Assembly (NCBI GenBank): GCA_001247695.2
Contig: LGRX02031231.1
Location: 1 to 34,872 of the forward strand
Length of the DNA stretch: 34,872 nucleotides
Reading direction: 5' to 3'
DNA from: Cymbomonas tetramitiformis
Taxonomy: Eukaryota; Chlorophyta; Pyramimonadophyceae; Pyramimonadales; Pyramimonadaceae
Every line of letters begins with the position of its first letter. Position 1 is the stretch's first letter. The notes beneath the pieces are model-generated. The model had not been told where the DNA came from. It made no database searches and was given only the letters and a program-made list of their open reading frames with translations. Below, piece by piece: positions 23,422-32,762 of the stretch. The position numbers were made by a program, and so were the translations under genes.

Positions 23422-26400
23422 TTATGCCAGTTGAGCTTTTAATGTTTCTACTTCAGATCTTAGTTCGTTCACCGCATTCACCAATACGGATACTACTTTT
23501 TGATAATCAACTGATTTCAATCCGGTGACATCATTTGTGTGTACCAATGTGGGTAACACCATTTCGATTTCTTGAGCAATGAAGCCGTAGCTCAATGGAT
23601 CGCTGTCACTTTCTTGATTCCAATTGTATGTCACACCGCGAAGTTGACCAACAATATCTAGAGAGTTTGAGATCGTTACTATATTCTTTTTCAAACGTTT
23701 GTCAGAATCGCAAGTAACTGCTTGAGCTTCGAATACACCGATAACTTTACCATTACCGTTTACATGTAAATCATTACTGACAGTCACTTTTTCAAATTCG
23801 GCAGATGCACCCCTAATATTACCAGTTATGTTGACCACTCGGTCCATGCCAATTTCGAATGTGTCGTTAAATATGATGTTACCGGTTAATTCACTTGGTC
23901 GGTTATCAGAAGGACCACTGGTTCCTGGTTTCCCAACATATAGGTGTACGTCGAGTTCACCGTCAAAGGCAAGTCGGTCATTTTTTAGGTTTACCGATTT
24001 ATGACCATTTTCGATAAACAATTTAGTTGGATTAAGTTCTACGAAATTGTCACCATTTGGATCGATTCGAATACCAGCCATACTGATTTCGATATTACTT
24101 GTAGCTCCTTGTGTGTCGACATTTGAATCCTCTAATCGGATTTGTTGTGTATTCAATATAACCTTTTTGTCGTTCTCTTGGATGTCTAATCCTGTGTAAT
24201 CTAATGTCACCGTTTTAGTCCCGCTCGTTAAATCTTCAACTTTCAAACCATTATTTGTATTCAATGTCACAGAGGTGGCACCGATAGGATCAATCTTCAA
24301 ACCATCCGTGAAGTTTAAGTCTATATTTGAACCCAACCCATCACCATTTACATTTGAATTTTCAATGTGAATACCAGAAGTTAATACTTCGACGAGTTTG
24401 TAATTGTCAATCAAGGTCAAACTATCATATTTCAAATCGACCTTTTCATTGGATGAATTCTGAATACTCAAACCATTCGCAGGTGTAGCTTTCACAAATG
24501 TATCGGCGTCTTCTTGAATGGTCAAACCTTCCGCTGGTTTTGCTACGATCTTTCGTGTATTGGTTTCTTGTAATGTTAATTCAGTCGATGACATAGTTAC
24601 AAAGGTATTCACAGTATTTGTCAATACAAGTTGTGGAATACCAGTGGCACCCGTACCTGGTGTGATTTGTACTTTCTTTGTTCCAAATGGATCGATCACC
24701 AATCCATCTACAAGATTCAATAGAATATTTGCATGACCACCTTGTGTGTCACTATTTGCTTGGAACATATTAAGACCATCCGTCGTTAATGTCACGACGT
24801 CAGTTGAATTTTTCAAAGATAACGCATCTTTACTTAAAGATACTTCTTGATCTAACGACGTGCCGATGAATTTTAATCGATCGGCTCCTAATAATACACT
24901 TTCTTCTTCATTTGCGATGTTTGAATCAATCTTGAGACCTGTAAATACTCCACTTGCCATGCCATCGATTTCGCTAGCAGGTTTATTCATACCGATCACA
25001 ATTTGTTTTGTTTTATGATCACCTACACCTGCAGATGTCAAGTCGTCTTCTTGAATGATAATACCGGTGTCATTCATTGTGATTTTTTTGTCACTTACAC
25101 CTGATATTACTTCATTTAGTTGCATCTTGGATGATGAAATCGTGACGGTCTTCTCATTCGGTGATTTCAATGATTTCAATGTCATTTCTGCATTATCAGC
25201 ACGGACATCAAACATCATCTGTCTATTTTCTTGACCCATGAAGAAGTGAGTTGGACCAATACTGACATTAGAGTCGTGAGCATCGAGAACCATCTTTTTA
25301 TCCGCGATACTGAATTGTAAAAATTCTTTTGTATTCGTATCTCCATCCGATCTCGTGATCAAGAAACCATCCGATGTGATTTGAATATTTCCTTCTTGGT
25401 TATCTGGACTTGTTTGTGTATTGTCTATCATTAAACCTTCATTATTTATTTTCACTTGAACATTTTCGGGATTTATTTGTACAAAACTGTTTACATCTCC
25501 AGTCTTTTGCATGAGAAAACCATTATGTTGTTCAATGTCCACTTGAAGATTATCCGGTACAAATTTAATGTGACTAGTTCCTTCTACAAGACTGAAACCA
25601 TTGGTCGAATCAATATCCAACTTTATACCGGATGGATCCATTTTGATGTAATTTGAACTTGCTGTATTAGTGAATCCATGGTCCGAAACACCGAGTATAT
25701 TCATTGTACCAGTGACGCGAAGTTCGCCAGATGTTGCGGGATCTTGAGGAATAAATCGTAATAAATCTGCATTGATGGCTACTTGTTGTTCATTACTCTT
25801 ATCGCCTCGCATCATGATGGCACCGGCATTATGCCAAGTTTGTTCATCAGATGGATTTCTTTGTACCGCACCTGCAATATCATCATTAAAATTGATTGTT
25901 CCACCACTATCTGCCTTGTAGAAACCGATATCGAAACTGGCTTGATTGAATTTCACCCATACCAATTCACCAACATTTGTGATATTACTGTATGTATCAA
26001 CATCAAATCCTTCCAGATTTGCTGTCACTCTTGTCAAGTTGTAATTTAACGAAGAATTTGTACCAAGTCTTATAGGATCTGGATTTTGAATTGTAAAACC
26101 ATAATTGTTATTCATAATACCTCCTGTAACCATAACATACCCACCATTCATGACTTCTTCCGATGTATCCATATCTTCTGTCCTAGCAAATACCGCCATT
26201 GCAATATTTGCAGTTGCGGGTGTGGTTACTTCTTTGAGAAACCAAATACCATTCAGACCAAGAGTATCCGCATAGCTTCTGTAATATTGATTCAAGTCTC
26301 GTTGAGAACTTACAAATTGTTCATCGTTAATACCACCGGTTGTTTGACCGTGGTAATGTTTGAAATCTTTGAAAAGTACACGTAATTTATCATTGTCTGC

Positions 26401-29400
26401 TGTTTTTTGTGTTATCTTTGTTTGATTTAATTCTACACCGTCAAATGTAACGTTTCCGTATGTCCTCGTATCGTAAAACATGATCAATTCATTGCTGTTA
26501 ATATTAGACATGAATATGAAATCATTTACGGTTTTCCCAATGAAATCAGCGGGTGTCGTCGCAACATCTACCGCTTCCTTTGGTTTCAAACCTTGTAATT
26601 TAGAGTCGACGGTACTTTGAATAAATTGATAGTTAACAACATCCAAGTTATCCGGTGTACTTTTGTGTGTTGATACACCTGTGATTCTGGTATCTACAAA
26701 TGAAATTCCTTCTACAACGACACGAGATGAATTGTTGGTAATCACATCACCAGTGAGACCTGTATCAACACCAGTTTTCGCGGAAATTAGTAAATCACTT
26801 GCACAAGAGATCAATGATGGTTTTCCTCGGGCTTCCGCGTTTTCGCTTAATGAAGAATTGTATCCACCGTTTGATACACTTATTGAGGATAAACCAGTAA
26901 CACCTGTGGTAGTACTAGCGACATCTACTTTACCTGGATTACCTTGTATAATAACATCTATGGATGCATTCTGAGGATCATCATCACGATTTTGTTGTGT
27001 CAATTGCAAAGTCGTGTGTGCGAATTGTACAACCGGTGCCGAAATACGACAAACGTCATCGAATGTAATGTTCGCGTCGGAACCACCTTTAATGTTTAAA
27101 TTTTGTGCAGCTTCTATTGTCATTGCTTCAATTGATATTATCTTAAGCGTTGAAGCGGATTCTATTTTCAAATCATTAGCTGCGGATAAAGACATATTAT
27201 TTTCAACCGTCACGTTTAGATTTTGACCAAGAGACAATCGGGTTTCCTCGACTACGGTCATCGATAGTTTCGCAGCGGTGGACAACACGACATTATCTAT
27301 AGCGGTCATCAATAGCTCGTTACCGGTCGATAATACCATCGTGTCTTTGGATTCTATATTGGCGGTGGAGTCGGTGAAGAGAGACAACTCACCCGCAGCG
27401 GAGATGTCCATGTCTTGGGTCACAGTGACGTTCAACACATCGTCCACTGAGAGGTTGAACTGTTCGGTCGCTTTGACAGCCGATGTGAAAATGTTGAGAT
27501 CGCTTTGAACAGATAAAGACATATTATTTTCAACCGTCACGTTTAGATTTTGACCAAGAGACAATCGGGTTTCCTCGACTACGGTCATTGATAGTTTCGC
27601 AGCGGTGGACAACACGACATTATCTATAGCGGTCATCAATAGCTCGTTACCGGTCGATAATACCATCGTGTCTTTGGATTCTATATTGGCGGTGGAGTCG
27701 GCGAAGAGAGACAACTCACCCGCAGCGGAGATGTCCATGTCTTGGGTCACCGTGACGTTCAACACATCGTCCACTGAGAGGTTGAACTGTTCGGTCGCTT
27801 TGACAGACGATGTGAAAATGTTGAGATCGCTTTGAACAGATAAAGACATATTATTTTCAACCGTAACGTTTAGATTTTGACCAAGAGATAATCGGGTTTC
27901 CTCGACTACGGTCATCGATAGTTTCGCAGCGGTGGACAACACGACATTATCTATAGCGGTCATCAATAGCTCGTTACCGGTCGATAATACCATAGTGTCT
28001 TTGGATTCTATATTGGCGGTGGAGTCGGTGAAGAGAGACAACTCACCCGCAGCGGAGATGTCCATGTCTTGGGTCACCGTGACGTTCAACACATCGTCCA
28101 CTGAGAGGTTGAACTGTTCGGTCGCTTTGACAGCCGATGTGAAAATGTTGAGATCGCTTTGAACAGATAAAGACATATTATTTTCAACCGTCACGTTTAG
28201 ATTTTGACCAAGAGACAATCGGGTTTCCTCGACTACGGTCATCGATAGTTTCGCAGCGGTGGACAACACGACATTATCTATAGCGGTCATCAATAGCTCG
28301 TTACCGGTCGATAATACCATCGTGTCTTTGGATTCTATATTGGCGGTGGAGTCGGTGAAGAGAGACAACTCACCCGCAGCGGAGATGTCCATGTCTTGGG
28401 TCACCGTGACGTTCAACACATCGTCCACTGAGAGGTTGAACTGTTCGGTCGCTTTGACAGCCGATGTGAAAATGTTGAGATCGCTTTGAACAGATAAAGA
28501 CATATTATTTTCAACCGTCACGTTTAGATTTTGACCAAGAGATAATCGGGTTTCCTCGACTACGGTCATGGATAGTTTCGCAGCGGTGGACAACACAACA
28601 TTGTCTATAGCGGTCATCAATAACTCGTTACCGGTGGATAATACCATCGTGTCTTTGGATTCTATATTGGCGGTGGAGTCGGTGAAGAGAGACAACTCAC
28701 CCGCAGCGGATATGTCCATGTCTTGGGTCACCGTGACGTTCAACACATCGTCCACTGAGAGGTTGAACTGTTCGGTCGCTTTGACAGCCGATGTGAAAAT
28801 GTTGAGATCGCTTTGAACAGATAAAGACATATTATTTTCAACCGTCACGTTTAGATTTTGACCAAGAGACAATCGGGTTTCCTCGACTACGGTCATGGAT
28901 AGTTTCGCAGCGGTGGACAACACGACATTATCTATAGCGGTCATCAATAGCTCGTTACCGGTCGATAATACCATCGTGTCTTTGGATTCTATATTGGCGG
29001 TGGAGTCGGTGAAGAGAGACAACTCACCCGCAGCGGAGATGTCCATGTCTTGGGTCACAGTGACGTTCAACACATCGTCCACTGAGAGGTTGAACTGTTC
29101 GGTCGCTTTGACAGCCGATGTGAAAATGTTGAGATCGCTTTGAACAGATAAAGACATATTATTTTCAACCGTCACGTTTAGATTTTGACCAAGAGACAAT
29201 CGGGTTTCCTCGACTACGGTCATTGATAGTTTCGCAGCGGTGGACAACACGACATTATCTATAGCGGTCATCAATAGCTCGTTACCGGTCGATAATACCA
29301 TCGTGTCTTTGGATTCTATATTGGCGGTGGAGTCGGCGAAGAGAGACAACTCACCCGCAGCGGAGATGTCCATGTCTTGGGTCACCGTGACGTTCAACAC

Positions 29401-32025
29401 ATCGTCCACTGAGAGGTTGAACTGTTCGGTCGCTTTGACAGACGATGTGAAAATGTTGAGATCGCTTTGAACAGATAAAGACATATTATTTTCAACCGTA
29501 ACGTTTAGATTTTGACCAAGAGATAATCGGGTTTCCTCGACTACGGTCATCGATAGTTTCGCAGCGGTGGACAACACGACATTATCTATAGCGGTCATCA
29601 ATAGCTCGTTACCGGTCGATAATACCATAGTGTCTTTGGATTCTATATTGGCGGTGGAGTCGGTGAAGAGAGACAACTCACCCGCAGCGGAGATGTCCAT
29701 GTCTTGGGTCACCGTGACGTTCAACACATCGTCCACTGAGAGGTTGAACTGTTCGGTCGCTTTGACAGCCGATGTGAAAATGTTGAGATCGCTTTGAACA
29801 GATAAAGACATATTATTTTCAACCGTCACGTTTAGATTTTGACCAAGAGACAATCGGGTTTCCTCGACTACGGTCATGGATAGTTTCGCAGCGGTGGACA
29901 ACACGACATTATCTATAGCGGTCATCAATAGCTCGTTACCGGTCGATAATACCATCGTGTCTTTGGATTCTATATTGGCGGTGGAGTCGGCGAAGAGAGA
30001 CAACTCACCCGCAGCGGAGATGTCCATGTCTTGGGTCACCGTGACGTTCAACACATCGTCCACTGAGAGGTTGAACTGTTCGGTCGCTTTGACAGCCGAT
30101 GTGAAAATGTTGAGATCGCTTTGAACAGATAAAGACATATTATTTTCAACCGTCACGTTTAGATTTTGACCAAGAGACAATCGGGTTTCCTCGACTACGG
30201 TCATCGATAGTTTCGCAGCGGTGGACAACACGACATTATCTATAGCGGTCATCAATAGCTCGTTACCGGTCGATAATACCATAGTGTCTTTGGATTCTAT
30301 ATTGGCGGTGGAGTCGGTGAAGAGAGACAACTCACCCGCAGCGGAGATGTCCATGTCTTGGGTCACCGTGACGTTCAACACATCGTCCACTGAGAGGTTG
30401 AACTGTTCGGTCGCTTTGACAGCCGATGTGAAAATGTTGAGATCGCTTTGAACAGATAAAGACATATTATTTTCAACCGTCACGTTTAGATTTTGACCAA
30501 GAGATAATCGGGTTTCCTCGACTACGGTCATGGATAGTTTCGCAGCGGTGGACAACACAACATTGTCTATAGCGGTCATCAATAACTCGTTACCGGTGGA
30601 TAATACCATCGTGTCTTTGGATTCTATATTGGCGGTGGAGTCGGTGAAGAGAGACAACTCACCCGCAGCGGATATGTCCATGTCTTGGGTCACCGTGACG
30701 TTCAACACATCGTCCACTGAGAGGTTGAACTGTTCGGTCGCTTTGACAGCCGATGTGAAAATGTTGAGATCGCTTTGAACAGATAAAGACATATTATTTT
30801 CAACCGTCACGTTTAGATTTTGACCAAGAGACAATCGGGTTTCCTCGACTACGGTCATGGATAGTTTCGCAGCGGTGGACAACACGACATTATCTATAGC
30901 GGTCATCAATAGCTCGTTACCGGTCGATAATACCATCGTGTCTTTGGATTCTATATTGGCGGTGGAGTCGGTGAAGAGAGACAACTCACCCGCAGCGGAG
31001 ATGTCCATGTCTTGGGTCACAGTGACGTTCAACACATCGTCCACTGAGAGGTTGAACTGTTCGGTCGCTTTGACAGCCGATGTGAAAATGTTGAGATCGC
31101 TTTGAACAGATAAAGACATATTATTTTCAACCGTCACGTTTAGATTTTGACCAAGAGACAATCGGGTTTCCTCGACTACGGTCATTGATAGTTTCGCAGC
31201 GGTGGACAACACGACATTATCTATAGCGGTCATCAATAGCTCGTTACCGGTCGATAATACCATCGTGTCTTTGGATTCTATATTGGCGGTGGAGTCGGTG
31301 AAGAGAGACAACTCACCCGCAGCGGAGATGTCCATGTCTTGGGTCACCGTGACGTTCAACACATCGTCCACTGAGAGGTTGAACTGTTCGGTCGCTTTGA
31401 CAGCCGATGTGAAAATGTTCAAATCACCTTGTATGGACAGATTCATGAGACCTCCAGTTCTTACATGTGCATTTGAACCTGCATCGATTTTTAAATCCGA
31501 ATTGGTACTTAGTATCATATCCGCACCTGCTATTAAGATAAGATCATCTCGTACCACTTCGATTGTATAATTTTGGTCAGAGCTTCTCAATAAATCGGTA
31601 TTGAATAACAGATTAGCACCCATTATAATTTCGGGTGATTCGCCATTGAGTGTCAATGTATTACCACTGAATGAAATATCTTCAATGGTTACCGTGCTAC
31701 TTCCAAAATTATCTAAAACTCCGGTTTCATCGGAAATAATTTTACTTGCTCGTATGGTTTTTGCATATACGTCACCCACTCGGATATCAGCAAAATTTCC
31801 GTAATCAAGATATGCTGCATCAAATTCGGGTGTTCCGTCATCTTTCATTGGTGTAGTACTATTCATGAATAGGAAACCAGGTTCACGAATATTACTGCTA
31901 TTTGTATTATCATTACCCGGATCTGCTACAACGGTTAAGTAGAAATCCCCTCTTGTATTTTTATCAAATTCTATAAGTTCTGGACGGATTGTACACTGTA
32001 TGGTTTGAGACCCTACCGCGACCAT
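23422..32025 (-). CDS. Giant repeat-rich fibre with C-terminal S74 chaperone
   Basis: A 2867-residue protein. Residues 1-200 are a unique N-terminal part, probably the virion anchor. Residues of about 203-1613 hold thirteen 109-residue repeats, each made of short alternating strands (DLNIFTS, FNLSVDDVLNVTVTQDMDIS, LSMTVVEETRLSLGQNLNV), as expected for a long trimeric beta-helix shaft. From 1614 to about 2700 come less regular 30-45-residue strand units (GLKIDPIG, VTLNTNNGLKV). The end is an endosialidase-type intramolecular chaperone: SDKRLKKNIV with the family's self-cleavage Ser (2774) and Lys (2779), then GVTYNWN, YGFIAQEIE and a coiled-coil tail. By family knowledge the chaperone trimerises the fibre and cuts itself off before the Ser. 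It is the likely host-attachment fibre. No Cys-rich or enzymatic domain seen. Confidence 0.85.
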   Translation of the reverse strand: MVAVGSQTIQCTIRPELIEFDKNTRGDFYLTVVADPGNDNTNSSNIREPGFLFMNSTTPMKDDGTPEFDAAYLDYGNFADIRVGDVYAKTIRASKIISDETGVLDNFGSSTVTIEDISFSGNTLTLNGESPEIIMGANLLFNTDLLRSSDQNYTIEVVRDDLILIAGADMILSTNSDLKIDAGSNAHVRTGGLMNLSIQGDLNIFTSAVKATEQFNLSVDDVLNVTVTQDMDISAAGELSLFTDSTANIESKDTMVLSTGNELLMTAIDNVVLSTAAKLSMTVVEETRLSLGQNLNVTVENNMSLSVQSDLNIFTSAVKATEQFNLSVDDVLNVTVTQDMDISAAGELSLFTDSTANIESKDTMVLSTGNELLMTAIDNVVLSTAAKLSMTVVEETRLSLGQNLNVTVENNMSLSVQSDLNIFTSAVKATEQFNLSVDDVLNVTVTQDMDISAAGELSLFTDSTANIESKDTMVLSTGNELLMTAIDNVVLSTAAKLSMTVVEETRLSLGQNLNVTVENNMSLSVQSDLNIFTSAVKATEQFNLSVDDVLNVTVTQDMDISAAGELSLFTDSTANIESKDTMVLSTGNELLMTAIDNVVLSTAAKLSMTVVEETRLSLGQNLNVTVENNMSLSVQSDLNIFTSAVKATEQFNLSVDDVLNVTVTQDMDISAAGELSLFADSTANIESKDTMVLSTGNELLMTAIDNVVLSTAAKLSMTVVEETRLSLGQNLNVTVENNMSLSVQSDLNIFTSAVKATEQFNLSVDDVLNVTVTQDMDISAAGELSLFTDSTANIESKDTMVLSTGNELLMTAIDNVVLSTAAKLSMTVVEETRLSLGQNLNVTVENNMSLSVQSDLNIFTSSVKATEQFNLSVDDVLNVTVTQDMDISAAGELSLFADSTANIESKDTMVLSTGNELLMTAIDNVVLSTAAKLSMTVVEETRLSLGQNLNVTVENNMSLSVQSDLNIFTSAVKATEQFNLSVDDVLNVTVTQDMDISAAGELSLFTDSTANIESKDTMVLSTGNELLMTAIDNVVLSTAAKLSMTVVEETRLSLGQNLNVTVENNMSLSVQSDLNIFTSAVKATEQFNLSVDDVLNVTVTQDMDISAAGELSLFTDSTANIESKDTMVLSTGNELLMTAIDNVVLSTAAKLSMTVVEETRLSLGQNLNVTVENNMSLSVQSDLNIFTSAVKATEQFNLSVDDVLNVTVTQDMDISAAGELSLFTDSTANIESKDTMVLSTGNELLMTAIDNVVLSTAAKLSMTVVEETRLSLGQNLNVTVENNMSLSVQSDLNIFTSAVKATEQFNLSVDDVLNVTVTQDMDISAAGELSLFTDSTANIESKDTMVLSTGNELLMTAIDNVVLSTAAKLSMTVVEETRLSLGQNLNVTVENNMSLSVQSDLNIFTSSVKATEQFNLSVDDVLNVTVTQDMDISAAGELSLFADSTANIESKDTMVLSTGNELLMTAIDNVVLSTAAKLSMTVVEETRLSLGQNLNVTVENNMSLSVQSDLNIFTSAVKATEQFNLSVDDVLNVTVTQDMDISAAGELSLFTDSTANIESKDTMVLSTGNELLMTAIDNVVLSTAAKLSMTVVEETRLSLGQNLNVTVENNMSLSAANDLKIESASTLKIISIEAMTIEAAQNLNIKGGSDANITFDDVCRISAPVVQFAHTTLQLTQQNRDDDPQNASIDVIIQGNPGKVDVASTTTGVTGLSSISVSNGGYNSSLSENAEARGKPSLISCASDLLISAKTGVDTGLTGDVITNNSSRVVVEGISFVDTRITGVSTHKSTPDNLDVVNYQFIQSTVDSKLQGLKPKEAVDVATTPADFIGKTVNDFIFMSNINSNELIMFYDTRTYGNVTFDGVELNQTKITQKTADNDKLRVLFKDFKHYHGQTTGGINDEQFVSSQRDLNQYYRSYADTLGLNGIWFLKEVTTPATANIAMAVFARTEDMDTSEEVMNGGYVMVTGGIMNNNYGFTIQNPDPIRLGTNSSLNYNLTRVTANLEGFDVDTYSNITNVGELVWVKFNQASFDIGFYKADSGGTINFNDDIAGAVQRNPSDEQTWHNAGAIMMRGDKSNEQQVAINADLLRFIPQDPATSGELRVTGTMNILGVSDHGFTNTASSNYIKMDPSGIKLDIDSTNGFSLVEGTSHIKFVPDNLQVDIEQHNGFLMQKTGDVNSFVQINPENVQVKINNEGLMIDNTQTSPDNQEGNIQITSDGFLITRSDGDTNTKEFLQFSIADKKMVLDAHDSNVSIGPTHFFMGQENRQMMFDVRADNAEMTLKSLKSPNEKTVTISSSKMQLNEVISGVSDKKITMNDTGIIIQEDDLTSAGVGDHKTKQIVIGMNKPASEIDGMASGVFTGLKIDSNIANEEESVLLGADRLKFIGTSLDQEVSLSKDALSLKNSTDVVTLTTDGLNMFQANSDTQGGHANILLNLVDGLVIDPFGTKKVQITPGTGATGIPQLVLTNTVNTFVTMSSTELTLQETNTRKIVAKPAEGLTIQEDADTFVKATPANGLSIQNSSNEKVDLKYDSLTLIDNYKLVEVLTSGIHIENSNVNGDGLGSNIDLNFTDGLKIDPIGATSVTLNTNNGLKVEDLTSGTKTVTLDYTGLDIQENDKKVILNTQQIRLEDSNVDTQGATSNIEISMAGIRIDPNGDNFVELNPTKLFIENGHKSVNLKNDRLAFDGELDVHLYVGKPGTSGPSDNRPSELTGNIIFNDTFEIGMDRVVNITGNIRGASAEFEKVTVSNDLHVNGNGKVIGVFEAQAVTCDSDKRLKKNIVTISNSLDIVGQLRGVTYNWNQESDSDPLSYGFIAQEIEMVLPTLVHTNDVTGLKSVDYQKVVSVLVNAVNELRSEVETLKAQLA
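27185..31419. repeat. Thirteen tandem 327-bp repeats within the fibre gene
   Basis: Exact 327-bp period, 13 copies, almost identical at DNA level. Variant sites show a mosaic. The units beginning near 28568 and 28895 match those near 30530 and 30857 (six-unit offset, 1962 bp). The units near 27605-27932 match those near 29240-29567 (five-unit offset, 1635 bp). This pattern is expected from unequal recombination of multi-unit blocks rather than single-unit slippage. Copy number could be collapsed or expanded by assembly. Confidence 0.95.
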
Positions 32026-32055
32026 GTTTTTTTTATAATATTGCTATCAAAAAAA

Positions 32056-32742
32056 TTATACAACACATTGTTGATCTAGGTCGTGTAAACCATTTGTTAT
32101 ATCTGGTCTATTTGCAATATTTGGATATCGTCTATTAAACTTTTCTATGATTATCAACGGAATTTCTGGAGAGGTTGTGGTTAGCTTATCATACTCATTC
32201 TTACATTCATTGCAAAATTCAATTGAATTCGATCGTAATTCTTTATCTAAACAGAGTTCTAATTTTATCATCCTATAATATTTTGAAAATTGAATCGCGG
32301 TTTTCAAATGATGGTCTGCCTTTTCCGGAAAGGCATTTATTCTTTGAAAAGAAGTGAAAATGGCAACTAAGAAATTACACGCACTAAATATATTTTGAAA
32401 TATAATTTCATACAAAGATGGTTTTTCCGTTATAATCGAAAACCCACCAATACCGGAAAGACATGATAATATAATAATTGGATACGTCATCATGTTTTCC
32501 CAATTTTTGAAATATAAATGAGAGTTATTATGTAACCATCTATAACCAGCGGCTTTATCCGCCCATGTCCGTATAAGACATTCTTGATTTTTTGTCCAAG
32601 ATTCCGCATTTTTGTGACGATTTAAATCTTGTATTCTTAATTTGATTTTATAATCGTCCACATCTGTCTGATGAGAATCGTTCTCCGTACTGTCGTCATC
32701 ATCAAGAACATGTGTTTTATCCATATCATTACCCGATATCAT
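32056..32742 (-). CDS. SLATT-like two-transmembrane protein
   Basis: A 228-residue protein. An acidic N-terminus is followed by an amphipathic helix (ESWTKNQECLIRTWADKAAGYRWLH) cited here as two pieces: ESWTKNQECLIRTW and ADKAAGYRWLH (about 47-71). Two hydrophobic segments follow at about 84-104 (MMTYPIIILSCLSGIGGFSII) and 112-132 (EIIFQNIFSACNFLVAIFTS), then a helical tail. This order, including the WADKA-x-x-YRWLH signature, matches the SLATT superfamily, common in algal and amoebal giant viruses. In bacteria SLATT proteins are membrane effectors of nucleotide-signalled defence; the viral role is not established. It lies 30 nt upstream of the giant fibre gene in the same direction and 20 nt after the subtilase gene. 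Confidence 0.7.
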   Translation of the reverse strand: MISGNDMDKTHVLDDDDSTENDSHQTDVDDYKIKLRIQDLNRHKNAESWTKNQECLIRTWADKAAGYRWLHNNSHLYFKNWENMMTYPIIILSCLSGIGGFSIITEKPSLYEIIFQNIFSACNFLVAIFTSFQRINAFPEKADHHLKTAIQFSKYYRMIKLELCLDKELRSNSIEFCNECKNEYDKLTTTSPEIPLIIIEKFNRRYPNIANRPDITNGLHDLDQQCVV

Positions 32743-32762
32743 TATTATACCTTACCATTTTT

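Noticed and set aside
27185..31419. CRISPR or satellite array
   Set aside because: The repeats are 327 bp, contiguous without spacers and in frame with a protein, so they are coding repeats.
27278..31570. Thirteen plus-strand ORFs of 76-122 residues at 327-bp spacing
   Set aside because: They are antisense shadows of the repeated fibre gene; the minus frame is a single 2867-codon ORF with a recognisable S74 end.
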